NCBI RefSeq assembly: GCF_038419845.1
Contig: NZ_JBCAQT010000010.1
Location: 1 to 64,000 of the forward strand
Direction: 5' to 3'
Length of the DNA: 64,000 bases
Source: Marinimicrobium sp038419845
Lineage (GTDB): Bacteria > Pseudomonadota > Gammaproteobacteria > Pseudomonadales > Cellvibrionaceae
Positions 25,122 through 33,991 of the stretch are shown in pieces. The position numbers and the translations under genes were made by a program. The first letter of the stretch is position 1, and each line of letters opens with the position of its first letter. The notes below the pieces were generated by a model that saw only the letters and a program-made list of their open reading frames with translations, had not been told where the DNA came from and did not search any database.

Positions 25122-25415
25122 TCAATAATCTTGCAGGCTTTCGTTGACACGGTCGCGCATCTCCTTACCCGGCTTGAAATGGGGGACATATTTGCCTTCC
25201 AGTTCGACGGTCTCTCCGGTTTTGGGGTTGCGGCCCATGCGCGGAGCCCGGTAGTGGAGGGAAAAACTGCCAAAACCGCGTATCTCAATACGCTCACCGG
25301 ATGACAGCACGTCAGACATGTGATCGAGGATCAGCTTCACCGCCAGTTCGATGTCCTTTACCGGCAGCTGGTCCTGCTTTTCGGCAATGTACTCGATGAG
25401 TTCCGATTTGGTCAT
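25122..25415 (-). CDS. ihfB: Integration host factor subunit beta
   Basis: 97 residues. MTKSELIEYIA start, RIEIRGFGSFSLHYR and the DNA-bending arm RMGRNPKTGETVELEGKYVP identify IHF-beta rather than HU or IHF-alpha. It pairs with IHF-alpha to bend DNA at specific sites, relevant here because a sigma-54 promoter occurs in this window. It heads the lapA-lapB cluster; rpsA, normally just upstream, is absent, and htpG lies there instead, 165 bases away. Confidence 0.95.
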   Translation of the reverse strand: MTKSELIEYIAEKQDQLPVKDIELAVKLILDHMSDVLSSGERIEIRGFGSFSLHYRAPRMGRNPKTGETVELEGKYVPHFKPGKEMRDRVNESLQDY

Positions 25416-25580
25416 GGCATCTGCCCTGTTATTGGATTCGAGAGCGCTGATGCGCCCCGTGCTACCTGCACTTATTTTTGTCCAATTTCAACAACTTAGG
25501 CTTAGCTTATAACGTACTTGGGAGACAAGCAAGGGGTGGGCCGGGCAGCGCCGGTCAATAGCGCTGCCCGGGGCTCGCGG

Positions 25581-27482
25581 TTAGTGGCTCAGTTCAAGCA
25601 ACAGCCGATTCAGACGCTGCACATAGGCAGCCGGATCTTCCAGCTGGGTGCCCTCGGCCAGGTTGGCCTGATCGAACAGCACCTTGGCCAGATCCGCGAA
25701 ACGGTCCTCGTCCGCCTCCTTGTCCAGCTTCTGCACCAGCGGGTGCTCCGGATTGATCTCGAAGCTGGGCTTGGTTTCCGGCAGAGCCTGCCCTGCCTGC
25801 TCGAGAATGCGGCGCATCTGGGCGCCCATTTCGTGCTCGGCGACCACTACACAGGCGGGCGATTCGGTCAGGCGGTGGGTAATGCGCACCTCGGCCACCT
25901 CGTCTGAGAGCGCCTTTTTAACCCGCTCGATCAGCGGCTTGAGTTCTTCGGCCTGCTTCTCCTGTGCCTTTTTCTCGTCTTCGCTGTCCAGCTCGCCCAG
26001 ATCCAGCTCGCCCTTGCCGGCGTCCTGGAAGGCCTTGCCGTCGTACTCGGCCAGGTGGCTCATCAACCACTCATCGACGCGATCGCTCAGCAACAGCACT
26101 TCGATGCCCTTCTTGCGGAACACTTCCAGGTGCGGGCTGTTTTTCGCGGTATTGAAGTTCTCCGCCGCGATGTAGTAAATCTTGTCCTGCCCTTCCTGCA
26201 TGCGGCTGATGTAGTCATCCAGCGATTGATCCTGATCGGCCTTGTCGGTGTGCGTGGTGGAGAACCGCAGCAGCTTGGCGATTTTCTCGCGGTTGGCGAA
26301 ATCCTCGGCCGGCCCTTCTTTCAGCACCTGGCCAAACTCTTTCCAGAAGGTGGCGTACTTCTCAGGCTCGTTTTTCGCCAGCTTGGTCAGCATGTCCAGC
26401 ACCCGCTTGGTCAGGGCCGAGCGCATGGTGTCGATGTTGGGATCTTTCTGCAGGATCTCGCGCGAGACGTTCAGCGACAGATCCTTGGAATCCACCACGC
26501 CCTTGATGAAACGCAGGTACAACGGCAGGAACTGCTCGGCGTCGTCCATGATGAAGATGCGGTTGACGTAGAGCTTCAGGCCACGGGCGCCGTCGCGGTT
26601 ATACAGGTCAAAAGGCGCATGCTCGGGCACATAGAGCAGGCTGGTGTAGTCCAGCTTGCCTTCCACCCGGTTGTGACTCCAGGTCAGGGGGTCGGCGTAG
26701 TCGTGACTGATGTGCTTGTAGAATTCCTTGTACTCTTCTTCGCTGATATCGGAGCGCGAGCGGGTCCAGAGTGCGGTGGCGGTGTTGACCACTTCGTCCT
26801 CAGGCTCTTTGTCCTTGTCTTCCTCGGAGGTCTGCATTTTCTGCATGACCACGGGAATGTCGATGTGGTCTGAATACTTTTTCACGATCGAGCGCAGACG
26901 CCATTCATCGGCGAACTCTTCCGCGTCTTTGCGCAGGTGCAACTCGATGGTGGTGCCGCGTTCGGCCTTCTCGGTGGTCTCGACCACAAACTCGGCTTCG
27001 CCTTCACTCTCCCAGCGCACGCCCTCAGAGGACGGGGCACCGGCACGGCGGGTGGTCACCACGACCTTGTCGGCCACGATAAAGGAGGAGTAGAAGCCGA
27101 CACCAAACTGCCCGATGAGCTGGGAGTCTTTTTTCTGGTCGCCGGTCAGATTCTGCATGAACTGGGCGGTACCGGATTTGGCGATGGTGCCCAGGTTCTC
27201 GATGACGTCATCGCGGGTCATGCCGATGCCGTTGTCCCGGATGGTCAGGGTGTTGGCTTCCTTGTCAGCGCTGACCCAGACTTTCAGGTCGCTGTCGCCC
27301 TCGTAGAGTTCGTCGTTTTCCAGCGCTTCAAAGCGCAGCTTGTCGGCGGCGTCAGAGGCGTTGGAAATCAGCTCCCGCAGAAAGATCTCCCGGTTGGAGT
27401 AGAGGGAGTGGATCATCAGGTGCAGCAGTTGTTTGGCTTCGGTCTGAAAGCCACGCGTTTCTTTCTGGGCATCCACGGTCAT
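25581..27482 (-). CDS. htpG: Molecular chaperone HtpG (Hsp90)
   Basis: 633 residues, standard length. The N-terminal GHKL ATPase contains ELISNASDAADKLRF, DNGIGM and GQFGVGFYS; the middle domain holds GVVDSKDLSLNVSRE; the C terminus carries the dimerisation region. The start is the ATG at 27482 (MTVDAQKETRGF) with GGAG nine bases upstream; an extension to 27551 would reach into the leader. It is preceded by a very good heat-shock (sigma-32) promoter at 27565-27592, giving an untranslated leader of about 75 bases. ATP-dependent cytosolic chaperone. Confidence 0.96.
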   Translation of the reverse strand: MTVDAQKETRGFQTEAKQLLHLMIHSLYSNREIFLRELISNASDAADKLRFEALENDELYEGDSDLKVWVSADKEANTLTIRDNGIGMTRDDVIENLGTIAKSGTAQFMQNLTGDQKKDSQLIGQFGVGFYSSFIVADKVVVTTRRAGAPSSEGVRWESEGEAEFVVETTEKAERGTTIELHLRKDAEEFADEWRLRSIVKKYSDHIDIPVVMQKMQTSEEDKDKEPEDEVVNTATALWTRSRSDISEEEYKEFYKHISHDYADPLTWSHNRVEGKLDYTSLLYVPEHAPFDLYNRDGARGLKLYVNRIFIMDDAEQFLPLYLRFIKGVVDSKDLSLNVSREILQKDPNIDTMRSALTKRVLDMLTKLAKNEPEKYATFWKEFGQVLKEGPAEDFANREKIAKLLRFSTTHTDKADQDQSLDDYISRMQEGQDKIYYIAAENFNTAKNSPHLEVFRKKGIEVLLLSDRVDEWLMSHLAEYDGKAFQDAGKGELDLGELDSEDEKKAQEKQAEELKPLIERVKKALSDEVAEVRITHRLTESPACVVVAEHEMGAQMRRILEQAGQALPETKPSFEINPEHPLVQKLDKEADEDRFADLAKVLFDQANLAEGTQLEDPAAYVQRLNRLLLELSH

Positions 27483-27564
27483 GGGGTTTGGCTCCTGTCG
27501 TATCAATGGGATTAAACACGCTCCCCAACCATCACTGGTCGGGGGGTTCAATTCGGTAGATGGG

Positions 27565-27592
27565 AAATGGGGGCGTTGGCGGGAATATCAAG
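27565..27592 (-). promoter_or_regulatory. Sigma-32 heat-shock promoter of htpG
   Basis: On the minus strand CTTGATA (27592-27586), a 13-base spacer and CCCCATTT (27572-27565). The sigma-32 consensus is CTTGAAA, 13-17 bases, CCCCATNT, so only one base of 15 differs. The start codon of htpG follows 82 bases later. Confidence 0.85.
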
Positions 27593-27656
27593 GGGGCTTG
27601 ATTGGCCGGGTGTTGGGTTTGGTGGCTGGGGTTGGAGCTCCGCCGTTTAGTGCTGC

Positions 27657-27753
27657 GGGAGGGTATACCTCTCCGAGACACGCCGTGAACCCATCCCTGG
27701 GGGCTCTCCACCGACATCCTGTCGGTGACGGTCTCGGAGAGGTATACCCTCCC
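27657..27753. repeat. Extragenic hairpin element, full copy 2
   Basis: Arms 27657-27679 and 27731-27753 are perfectly complementary over 23 bases (GGGAGGGTATACCTCTCCG and its complement, then GAGAC/GTCTC). The 51-base core carries AGACACG, CATCCCTG and ACGGTCT, as in the other copies, but the arm sequence is unrelated to theirs. It lies 65 bases upstream of the htpG promoter. Confidence 0.85.
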
Positions 27754-27856
27754 TCCGCGGTGCCAGATTTCGAGACTCGGGAACTAGTGCCTTTGCCCCT
27801 CCAGTGAGCTTGTAGGGCTTCCTCGGTGGATTCTACGGAGTTCGGAGGACCGATTT
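27754..27856. other. Spacer between hairpin copies 2 and 3
   Basis: No gene is visible. The last 30 bases (27831 onward, TTCTACGGAGTTCGGAGGAC) are part of the longer repeat unit, since they reappear at 60148 next to another half copy. Confidence 0.4.
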
Positions 27857-27947
27857 GGGGTGGACTGTTCCAAGACCGTCAACCGCGGGACTAGTGTTGA
27901 CGAGTTACAGGGATGTACTTGCCACGTGTCTTGGGACAGTCCACCCC
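27857..27947. repeat. Extragenic hairpin element, full copy 3
   Basis: Arms 27857-27876 (GGGGTGGACTGTTCCAAGAC) and 27928-27947 pair at 19 of 20 positions. On the minus strand the core reads AGACACG, ACATCCCTG, then TGACGGTCTT. Same family as the elements at 15.6 and 27.7 kb. It sits just past the 3' end of the GH3 gene and could also act as its transcription end. Confidence 0.85.
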
Positions 27948-27993
27948 GAAGCGGGCCGGACGTCGAATCAACCACCCAAAGCCTGTTGAAGCT

Positions 27994-30468
27994 CTATCCG
28001 CCGGCCTGCTTCTCAATCCGAACCCCCGAGAACGTCAGGTCCAGCTCGCCGTCTGTGGCCAGGCTGAACGGCTCCAGAACGCGGGTGAAGAACTCCTCGG
28101 GCGGCAGCACCAGACCAAAGTCCGAGCCCACATCCGGGAAGCGGTCCAGGGGGACGACCAGCGTCTGCCACCCCTGCCCCGCCAGCGCGCGCAACTCCCC
28201 GGTCACATCCACCGCCGAAATCGCCGACGGCCCACAGCCCAACTGCCAGATGACCGGCTCGGTCGGTGCCCGATCCACTTTCAAGTCCACCACCAGCGCA
28301 CCGCCGTTGTGCCAGTAGTCGGTCAGCACTTGCCGATCGCGGGTGGCCAACGCCACCGAACCGTAGCCTTCACCGTTCCAGATGACCTGGCGGGCGTCTT
28401 CCTGAACCTCGCGGTCCACGGCGCTCACCGTGATGGTCGAGGCGCTCACGCGGTTGCCACTCATGGTGAACTTGTCGTTCTTGCCACCCTCGACATCGAT
28501 CTGCCAGGCATCCAGCGGGCGCATTTTGAACAGCTCCCAGACGTCATCGGCTTCTTTCAACTGAAGCCCCTCTTCCGACAGATTGTCCGGCAGATTGCCC
28601 GATTCTCCATAGCTCAGCCCATAACCACAGTGAAACAGTGGATCGTAACCCGGTTCGCCCATATTAAGTGGCGCTTGATCGGGCCGCTTCGGCCAGGAGA
28701 AGCTCAGCTTGCCCTGGACCGGATAGCGGATCTCGCCGTCGGCATCGGTGAACATTACGTCGGCGACGCCCGCGCCCTCGGTGCCCGGTTGCCAGATCAC
28801 CATGAACGCATCCGAGGCATTGAGCTCGCGATTGACCCAGAGGGGGCGACCGGTGATAAACAGCGAGACCACCGGCAGGCCGCGGGCCCTGAGTTTTTTC
28901 AATAGCTCCCAGTCGCGCGTATCGCGCGGCTTGTACTGGACATTCTGGACGTCACCCTGCATTTCGGCGTAGGGGTCCTCGCCAAAAATCACCACGGCAA
29001 CGTCCACCTCCCGATCGCACTCACCCTCGGGGCTGACAATCACCTCACCGCCGGCCTCACTCACGACCGCTTCGATACCCGCGCGCAAGGTGGTGGCACC
29101 GGGGAAGTCATCCATACTGGTGCCGGTGCCCTGCCAGGTAATGGACCAGCCCCCCACCTGCTTGCTGATATTGTCGGCGCCATCGCCGGCCAGCAGGATG
29201 CGCTGCCTGGGATTCAGGGGCAGGCACTGGTTGCGGTTTTTAAGCAGCACCAGCGATTCGCGCACGGCCTGGCGGGCGATGGCCCGGTGCTCGGGGGCCC
29301 CTGGCACCGAAGAGTCGCCGGCCAGGGCGCGCGTGGAGGGCGCGCCCCGCTCGAACAGGCCAGCGCGCAACTTGACCCGCAGAATGCGGCGCACCGCATC
29401 ATCAATACGGCTCTGGGCAATAACGCCCTCGCGCGCCTGCTCGACCGTATTGTGAAACAGCGTCTTCCAGTCCGGGTGCGGCACCATGAAGATGTCCAGA
29501 CCGGCATTGACCGCCTGAGGACAGTTCAGCACCTCGGCGCCGGGGATGAAGCCATGGCCATTCCAGTCTCCCACCACCAGGCCGTCAAAGCCCATCTGCT
29601 CTTTCAGCACCTCGGTCAGGAGATGATAGTGCCCGTGCAGCGGCTCGCCATGCCAGCTGTTGAAAGAGGCCATGACCGCCTGAACGCCCGCTTCAATGGC
29701 GCTGAAATAACCGGCACCGTGAATGTTGCGCAACTGCGCTTCGGAATCGACGTTGTCGCCCCGATCGATGCCGTTGACGGTGCCGCCGTCACCGATAAAG
29801 TGCTTGGCGGTGGCAATAACGTGGCGATCGTCGAGGCACTCTCCTCCCCCTTCGCTCTGCAGGCCACCCTCGCCCTGCAGCCCCCGCACCATCTCGCCGG
29901 CGTAAGCGCGCACCAGGTCGGGATCTTCCGACCAGGATTCGTAAGTGCGCCCCCAGCGATCATCCCGGGCCACCGCCACGGTGGGGGAGAAATCCCAGTC
30001 CAGACCGGTGGCGACGATCTCGCGCGCCGTTGCCGCGCCGATCTGGCGAATGAGGCCGGGATTATTCGCCGCGCCCAACGCAATATTGTGGGGAAACAAC
30101 GTCGCTCCCACCAGGTTGCCCACACCGTGCACAGCGTCCGTGCCCCACATGATGGGGATGGGCAAGCGGCCTTCGCTCTCATCCATGGAGGCCTGCCAGA
30201 AGCTGTCCGCCAGCGCGACCCAGTCGGCGGCCGGGGCGTAGCGATCGTCGTTGGGAACGCTGCCGCCGCCGTTGAGCACCGCCCCCAGATGATAGTCGCG
30301 GATATCCTGGGGCGTGACATGCTTGATTTCGGGCTGGATCATCTGCCCGACTTTCTGTTCCAGGCTCATCCGCTCCAGAAGCCCATCAATCCGCGCCTCG
30401 ACCTTGGGGTCAGGCTCCAGAGCACTGCTCAGGTGGGGCCAGGTAACGGGGCGGGAGGAATTGAACAT
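27994..30468 (-). CDS. GH3 exo-beta-glucanase / beta-glucosidase
   Basis: About 824 residues from the ATG at 30468. GH3 N-terminal domain (KVGQMIQPEI, WGTDAVHG, ATAKHFIGDGGT) with the nucleophile aspartate in GLVVGDWNGHGF (about residue 301), the alpha/beta sandwich domain (ESLVLLKNRNQCLPL, AVVIFGEDPYAEMQGD), FnIII-like and a C-terminal carbohydrate-binding-like sandwich. It matches 1,4-beta-D-glucan glucohydrolases such as ExoP. No signal peptide is visible from the chosen start, so the enzyme may be intracellular. That start is preferred because the longer frame to 30528 would run through a LacI-type operator. Confidence 0.88.
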   Translation of the reverse strand: MFNSSRPVTWPHLSSALEPDPKVEARIDGLLERMSLEQKVGQMIQPEIKHVTPQDIRDYHLGAVLNGGGSVPNDDRYAPAADWVALADSFWQASMDESEGRLPIPIMWGTDAVHGVGNLVGATLFPHNIALGAANNPGLIRQIGAATAREIVATGLDWDFSPTVAVARDDRWGRTYESWSEDPDLVRAYAGEMVRGLQGEGGLQSEGGGECLDDRHVIATAKHFIGDGGTVNGIDRGDNVDSEAQLRNIHGAGYFSAIEAGVQAVMASFNSWHGEPLHGHYHLLTEVLKEQMGFDGLVVGDWNGHGFIPGAEVLNCPQAVNAGLDIFMVPHPDWKTLFHNTVEQAREGVIAQSRIDDAVRRILRVKLRAGLFERGAPSTRALAGDSSVPGAPEHRAIARQAVRESLVLLKNRNQCLPLNPRQRILLAGDGADNISKQVGGWSITWQGTGTSMDDFPGATTLRAGIEAVVSEAGGEVIVSPEGECDREVDVAVVIFGEDPYAEMQGDVQNVQYKPRDTRDWELLKKLRARGLPVVSLFITGRPLWVNRELNASDAFMVIWQPGTEGAGVADVMFTDADGEIRYPVQGKLSFSWPKRPDQAPLNMGEPGYDPLFHCGYGLSYGESGNLPDNLSEEGLQLKEADDVWELFKMRPLDAWQIDVEGGKNDKFTMSGNRVSASTITVSAVDREVQEDARQVIWNGEGYGSVALATRDRQVLTDYWHNGGALVVDLKVDRAPTEPVIWQLGCGPSAISAVDVTGELRALAGQGWQTLVVPLDRFPDVGSDFGLVLPPEEFFTRVLEPFSLATDGELDLTFSGVRIEKQAGG

Positions 30469-30496
30469 GACGACAGCGGCTCCGGGTGTTATTGAA

Positions 30497-30510
30497 TGAA
30501 AACGGTTACA
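30497..30510. promoter_or_regulatory. LacI-family-type operator upstream of GH3
   Basis: TGAAAACGGTTACA matches 12 of 14 positions of the perfect palindrome TGTAACCGGTTACA found before the GH26 gene. It is 28 bases upstream of the GH3 start, a position suited to repression. Confidence 0.6.
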
Positions 30511-30662
30511 ATCCGCGCATTCTAGCACAGGAAACCGGAGAAAAAGACAGCGCTGTCAATGCTGTGATTGCAATCACGCTTGATTCCCGGGTCTGTCGCC
30601 CAAAGATCACCGGTAGTGACCAGCTATACTGATCAAAACACCGAAATTGAGGTTTCCAAACT

Positions 30663-31091
30663 ATGTGGCAGCAAACCGAATTCCGTCTGGCACCCAAGCG
30701 CCGGGGCTTTCACCTGATCACGCGGGAGGTGATGGACGCCCTGCCCCCGATTGACCATCTGCGTTGCGGATTGTTGCACTTGTTTGTGCAGCATACCTCC
30801 GCCTCGCTGACCATCAACGAAAACGCCGATCCAACGGTTCGCGGCGACCTGGAGCGGCACTTCAACGAATTTGTGCCCGAGCGGGCGCCCTACTACGAAC
30901 ACGACTACGAGGGCGACGACGACATGCCGGCCCACATCAAATGCTCCATTCTGGGAGCAAGCGTCACGGTACCCATTACCGACGGGCAGTTGAACCTGGG
31001 CACCTGGCAGGGCCTGTACCTGTGCGAACACCGCAACCGGGCGGGCAGCCGCTCGCTGGTCGCCACGGTTCAGGGCGAACCACACCAGTAA
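30663..31091 (+). CDS. yjbQ: YjbQ family protein (UPF0047)
   Basis: 142 residues with the conserved blocks FHLITREV, GLLHLFVQHTSASLTINEN, DDDMPAHIKCSILG and GTWQGLYLCEHR. The two histidines and the HTSAS segment form the active-site pocket. YjbQ-type proteins have weak thiamine-phosphate synthase activity in vitro, but the physiological role is not settled. Followed after 33 bases by cbpA, perhaps in one transcript. Confidence 0.88.
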   Translation: MWQQTEFRLAPKRRGFHLITREVMDALPPIDHLRCGLLHLFVQHTSASLTINENADPTVRGDLERHFNEFVPERAPYYEHDYEGDDDMPAHIKCSILGASVTVPITDGQLNLGTWQGLYLCEHRNRAGSRSLVATVQGEPHQ

Positions 31092-31124
31092 CATTGAAAG
31101 ACCGGCTTCACGGGGTAGAACGCT

Positions 31125-32087
31125 ATGGAATACAAGGACTATTACAAGGTGCTCGGCGTCGAGCGCGACGCCAGCCAGGATGAGATCAAACGCGCCTACC
31201 GCAAACTGGCGCGCAAATATCACCCGGACGTTAATCAGGAGGCCGGGGCCGAAGACCAGTTCAAGGAATTGGGAGAGGCCTACGAGGTACTGAAAGACCC
31301 GGAGAAACGGGCCGCCTACGACCAGCTCGGCAGCAATTGGCAGCGCGGCCAGGACTTTGAGCCACCGCCCGACTGGGACGCGGGCTTTGAGTTCAGCGGC
31401 GGCGGCTTCACCGACATGGGGGGCGGCCAGTTCAGCGACTTTTTCGAAAACCTGTTCGGCGGCGGTGGCTTCGCCGGTGGCGGTTTTGGCGGCGGCCAGA
31501 GAGGTCGCGGCGGTTTCCAGAGCCGGGGAGAGGATCACCACGCCAAGATCATGATCGATCTGGAGGATGCCTTCAGCGGCGCCACCCGCCAGATCACGCT
31601 GCGTCACCCCGAGACCGACGCCAGCGGACGGGTACAGATGAAACCGCGAACGCTCAACGTCAAAATTCCCAAAGGCATCAAGCCGGGCCAGAACATCCGC
31701 CTCTCCGGCCAGGGCTCGCCCGGCTCGGGTGGAGGCCCCGGTGGCGACCTGTACCTGCAGGTCGAGTTCCGGGAGCACCCGCTTTACCGTCTGGAGGAGC
31801 GGGACCTGTACCTGGATCTGCCGCTCGCGCCCTGGGAGGCGGCGCTGGGGACCAAGGTCAAGCTGCCGACACCAGAGGGCAAAGTCGACCTGAAAATCCC
31901 GGCGGGTACTCAGGGTGGCCACAAGCTGCGCCTCAAGGGGCGGGGCCTGCCCGGCAAGCCGCCCGGCGACCTCTACGCCCAGATTCGCATCGCCTTGCCT
32001 CCGGCCCATACCGAAGAGGCCAAAGCACTCTATCAGCGCATGGCCGAGCTGTCTGACTTCAACCCGCGCTCACACCTGGAGAACTGA
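31125..32087 (+). CDS. cbpA: Curved DNA-binding protein CbpA (DnaJ-type)
   Basis: 320 residues. J domain at residues 5-70 with the HPD motif in KYHPDVN, then a Gly/Phe-rich linker (FGGGGFAGGGFGGG) and two DnaJ-type C-terminal beta domains, without the zinc-finger cysteines of DnaJ. That is the CbpA architecture. It is a co-chaperone of DnaK and binds curved DNA, mostly in stationary phase. The adjacent cbpM, two bases downstream, encodes its specific inhibitor and confirms the identification. Confidence 0.93.
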   Translation: MEYKDYYKVLGVERDASQDEIKRAYRKLARKYHPDVNQEAGAEDQFKELGEAYEVLKDPEKRAAYDQLGSNWQRGQDFEPPPDWDAGFEFSGGGFTDMGGGQFSDFFENLFGGGGFAGGGFGGGQRGRGGFQSRGEDHHAKIMIDLEDAFSGATRQITLRHPETDASGRVQMKPRTLNVKIPKGIKPGQNIRLSGQGSPGSGGGPGGDLYLQVEFREHPLYRLEERDLYLDLPLAPWEAALGTKVKLPTPEGKVDLKIPAGTQGGHKLRLKGRGLPGKPPGDLYAQIRIALPPAHTEEAKALYQRMAELSDFNPRSHLEN

Positions 32088-32089
32088 TC

Positions 32090-32425
32090 ATGAGTCCTGT
32101 GACCGAAAAAGGCCTGAGTGGTCCGATACTCGAGGAGGAAGTACAGCTGAGCCTGGGCGACCTGTCCCGTGCCTGCTGCGTGGAAGCCGACTTCATTGTG
32201 GAATTGGTGCATGAGGGCGTGCTCGATCCGATCGAGCCGACCCGCACGCGCTGGACCTTTACCGGGGTGAGTCTGCTGCGCCTGCGCAAGGCGGTGAACC
32301 TGCAACGGGACCTCGGGCTCAACCTGGCCGGCGTGGCCCTGGTGCTGGAACTGCTGGAAGAAACCGAGCAGCTGCGCAGCCGGTTGCGCCAACTGGAAGC
32401 GCTGGAACTGGGACGGGAACGTTAA
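32090..32425 (+). CDS. cbpM: Chaperone modulator CbpM
   Basis: 111 residues. MerR-like single winged helix: LSLGDLSRACCVEADFIVELV, then a helix LRLRKAVNLQRDLGLNLAGVAL and a leucine-rich coiled coil LLEETEQLRSRLRQLEALEL. CbpM binds the J domain of CbpA and blocks its DnaK stimulation. It directly follows cbpA on the same message. The end is short and acidic/leucine-rich as in the family. Confidence 0.88.
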   Translation: MSPVTEKGLSGPILEEEVQLSLGDLSRACCVEADFIVELVHEGVLDPIEPTRTRWTFTGVSLLRLRKAVNLQRDLGLNLAGVALVLELLEETEQLRSRLRQLEALELGRER

Positions 32426-32447
32426 AGCCGACTCTCTCTCAGCGGTC

Positions 32448-33233
32448 TCAGCGACGGGGGTTCTTCTGCATCGCCTCGCTGAACGCCGCCGCCATGATGC
32501 CTGTGGGCATGGCAATGATGCCGATCCCCGACAATGCCGTCAGAGCGGCGAAGAAGCGCCCGATTCCGGTCAAGGGGTAAACATCGCCGTAGCCGACGGT
32601 CGTCAGGGTGGCGACCGACCACCACATGGCTCTGGGGATACTACCAAAGGCCTCGGGCTGCAGCCCGCCTTCCAGCAGATAGAGCATCATGGACGAAAAC
32701 AACAGCACCAGCAGTGCCAGACCAAAACTGACGTACAGCTCAAACTGGCGGGCCCGGACCGCCTGCCCCAGAGCGCGCAGGGCAACGGAAAAACGCCCCA
32801 AGCGAGCCAGGCGCAGTATGCGCAACACCCGGATCAGGCGCATGAACAGCGCCTCCATACCCACCAGCCCCAGAAACAGGGGCAGAATGGCGAGCAGATC
32901 AACCAGAGCCGGGAATGTCAGAACGTACCTCAGGCGACCCAGGATCGGATGCCGGAAGCGGGGGTCCTCCACCGCCACCCAGACCCGGGCCAGATATTCG
33001 ATCACAAACAGGCTGCCGGCCACCCACTCTATCGCCAGAAACCACGATTCCCGACCGATGCGAATGCTCGATTCGGTTTCCAGAATGGCCGCAAAAGCGG
33101 TGACCAGGATAAGCACACAGATGAATCGATTCAGGCGCGAGAGCCCTTCCGCCGGCCAGGCTTCGGGCTCGAGCTGGCGGAACAGGCGCCGGCGCCAGGA
33201 TAGCGTAGGGGTAGGAACCACCGGCTCATTCAT
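32448..33233 (-). CDS. Voltage-gated potassium channel
   Basis: 261 residues from the ATG at 33233, preceded by a purine run and starting 15 bases after the stop of the pseudouridine synthase gene. Six membrane segments; S4 contains repeated arginines (RLIRVLRILRLARLGR) and the pore has the K+ selectivity filter TVGYGDVYP between S5 and S6. No cytoplasmic RCK or CNMP domain. It belongs to the Kv-type ion transporter family; role probably in potassium homeostasis or membrane potential. Confidence 0.9.
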   Translation of the reverse strand: MNEPVVPTPTLSWRRRLFRQLEPEAWPAEGLSRLNRFICVLILVTAFAAILETESSIRIGRESWFLAIEWVAGSLFVIEYLARVWVAVEDPRFRHPILGRLRYVLTFPALVDLLAILPLFLGLVGMEALFMRLIRVLRILRLARLGRFSVALRALGQAVRARQFELYVSFGLALLVLLFSSMMLYLLEGGLQPEAFGSIPRAMWWSVATLTTVGYGDVYPLTGIGRFFAALTALSGIGIIAMPTGIMAAAFSEAMQKNPRR

Positions 33234-33247
33234 CGCCCCCCCCCCTT

Positions 33248-33949
33248 TCAGAACGGCGCAGGGCAATGGAACTGGACCCGGTCACCGCTCACGGGGTGGG
33301 CAAACTCCAGCTCGGAAGCGTGCAGCAGCAGCCGATCGGCCATCTGTCGGACCACCTCCGGGGCGTAAAAATCGCAACCGAGGATGGGATGCCCCAGCGC
33401 GCGGCAGTGCAGGCGCAACTGGTGCGACCGGCCGGTGACCGGATAGAGCGCCAGACGGGTGGTGTTGGCCTGCGCATCGCGCTCCAGCACCCGGTAGTCG
33501 GTCACCGCCGGTTTGCCCCCGGCGCAGATCTTGGATTTGGGGCGGTTGTCGGCGTCCGGGGCAATCGGCTCCTCAATGCGCCCCTCCTCCGCCTCGACCC
33601 AGCCGTGCACGACGGCAATATAGGTTTTGCGAACCTGACGCGCCTGAAATTGCCGGCTGAGATGAGAGAGGCTGGGCTTATCGAGCGGCACCACCAAAAG
33701 CCCGGAGGTATCAAAATCCAGACGGTGCACGGCGTGAACCCCCGGGAAGTCCACTCTCAACCGCTCGATGACGCAATCGCGGTTCCAGGTGCTGCGCCCA
33801 GGCACACTGAGCAACCGGCTGGGCTTATTGACCACCACAAAGGCCTCATCCTGGCGTAGAATCTCCAACGGCTCATGGCAGGTTGGCAATACCGTCAGTT
33901 GGTCAGTCGCCTTCTGGTTGGCCACCTCTTGGTTAGTCGATCGTGTCAT
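33248..33949 (-). CDS. RluA-type pseudouridine synthase
   Basis: 233 residues. Catalytic signature HAVHRLDFDTSGLLVV with the essential aspartate in RLD, and the RluA-family C-terminal block VTGRSHQLRLHCRALGHPILG. No S4 domain is present, as in RluA, which modifies 23S rRNA U746 and tRNA U32. Size is also RluA-like (219 in E. coli). The exact uridine cannot be told from sequence alone. It is followed closely by the potassium channel gene. Confidence 0.85.
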   Translation of the reverse strand: MTRSTNQEVANQKATDQLTVLPTCHEPLEILRQDEAFVVVNKPSRLLSVPGRSTWNRDCVIERLRVDFPGVHAVHRLDFDTSGLLVVPLDKPSLSHLSRQFQARQVRKTYIAVVHGWVEAEEGRIEEPIAPDADNRPKSKICAGGKPAVTDYRVLERDAQANTTRLALYPVTGRSHQLRLHCRALGHPILGCDFYAPEVVRQMADRLLLHASELEFAHPVSGDRVQFHCPAPF

Positions 33950-33991
33950 GATGAATAGAGACCCAAGGCTCGGATTTTACTGGACTGTTTT

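Noticed and set aside
30633..32009. 458-codon minus-strand frame opposite yjbQ and cbpA
   Set aside because: Spans two clear genes of the other strand and has no recognisable motif.
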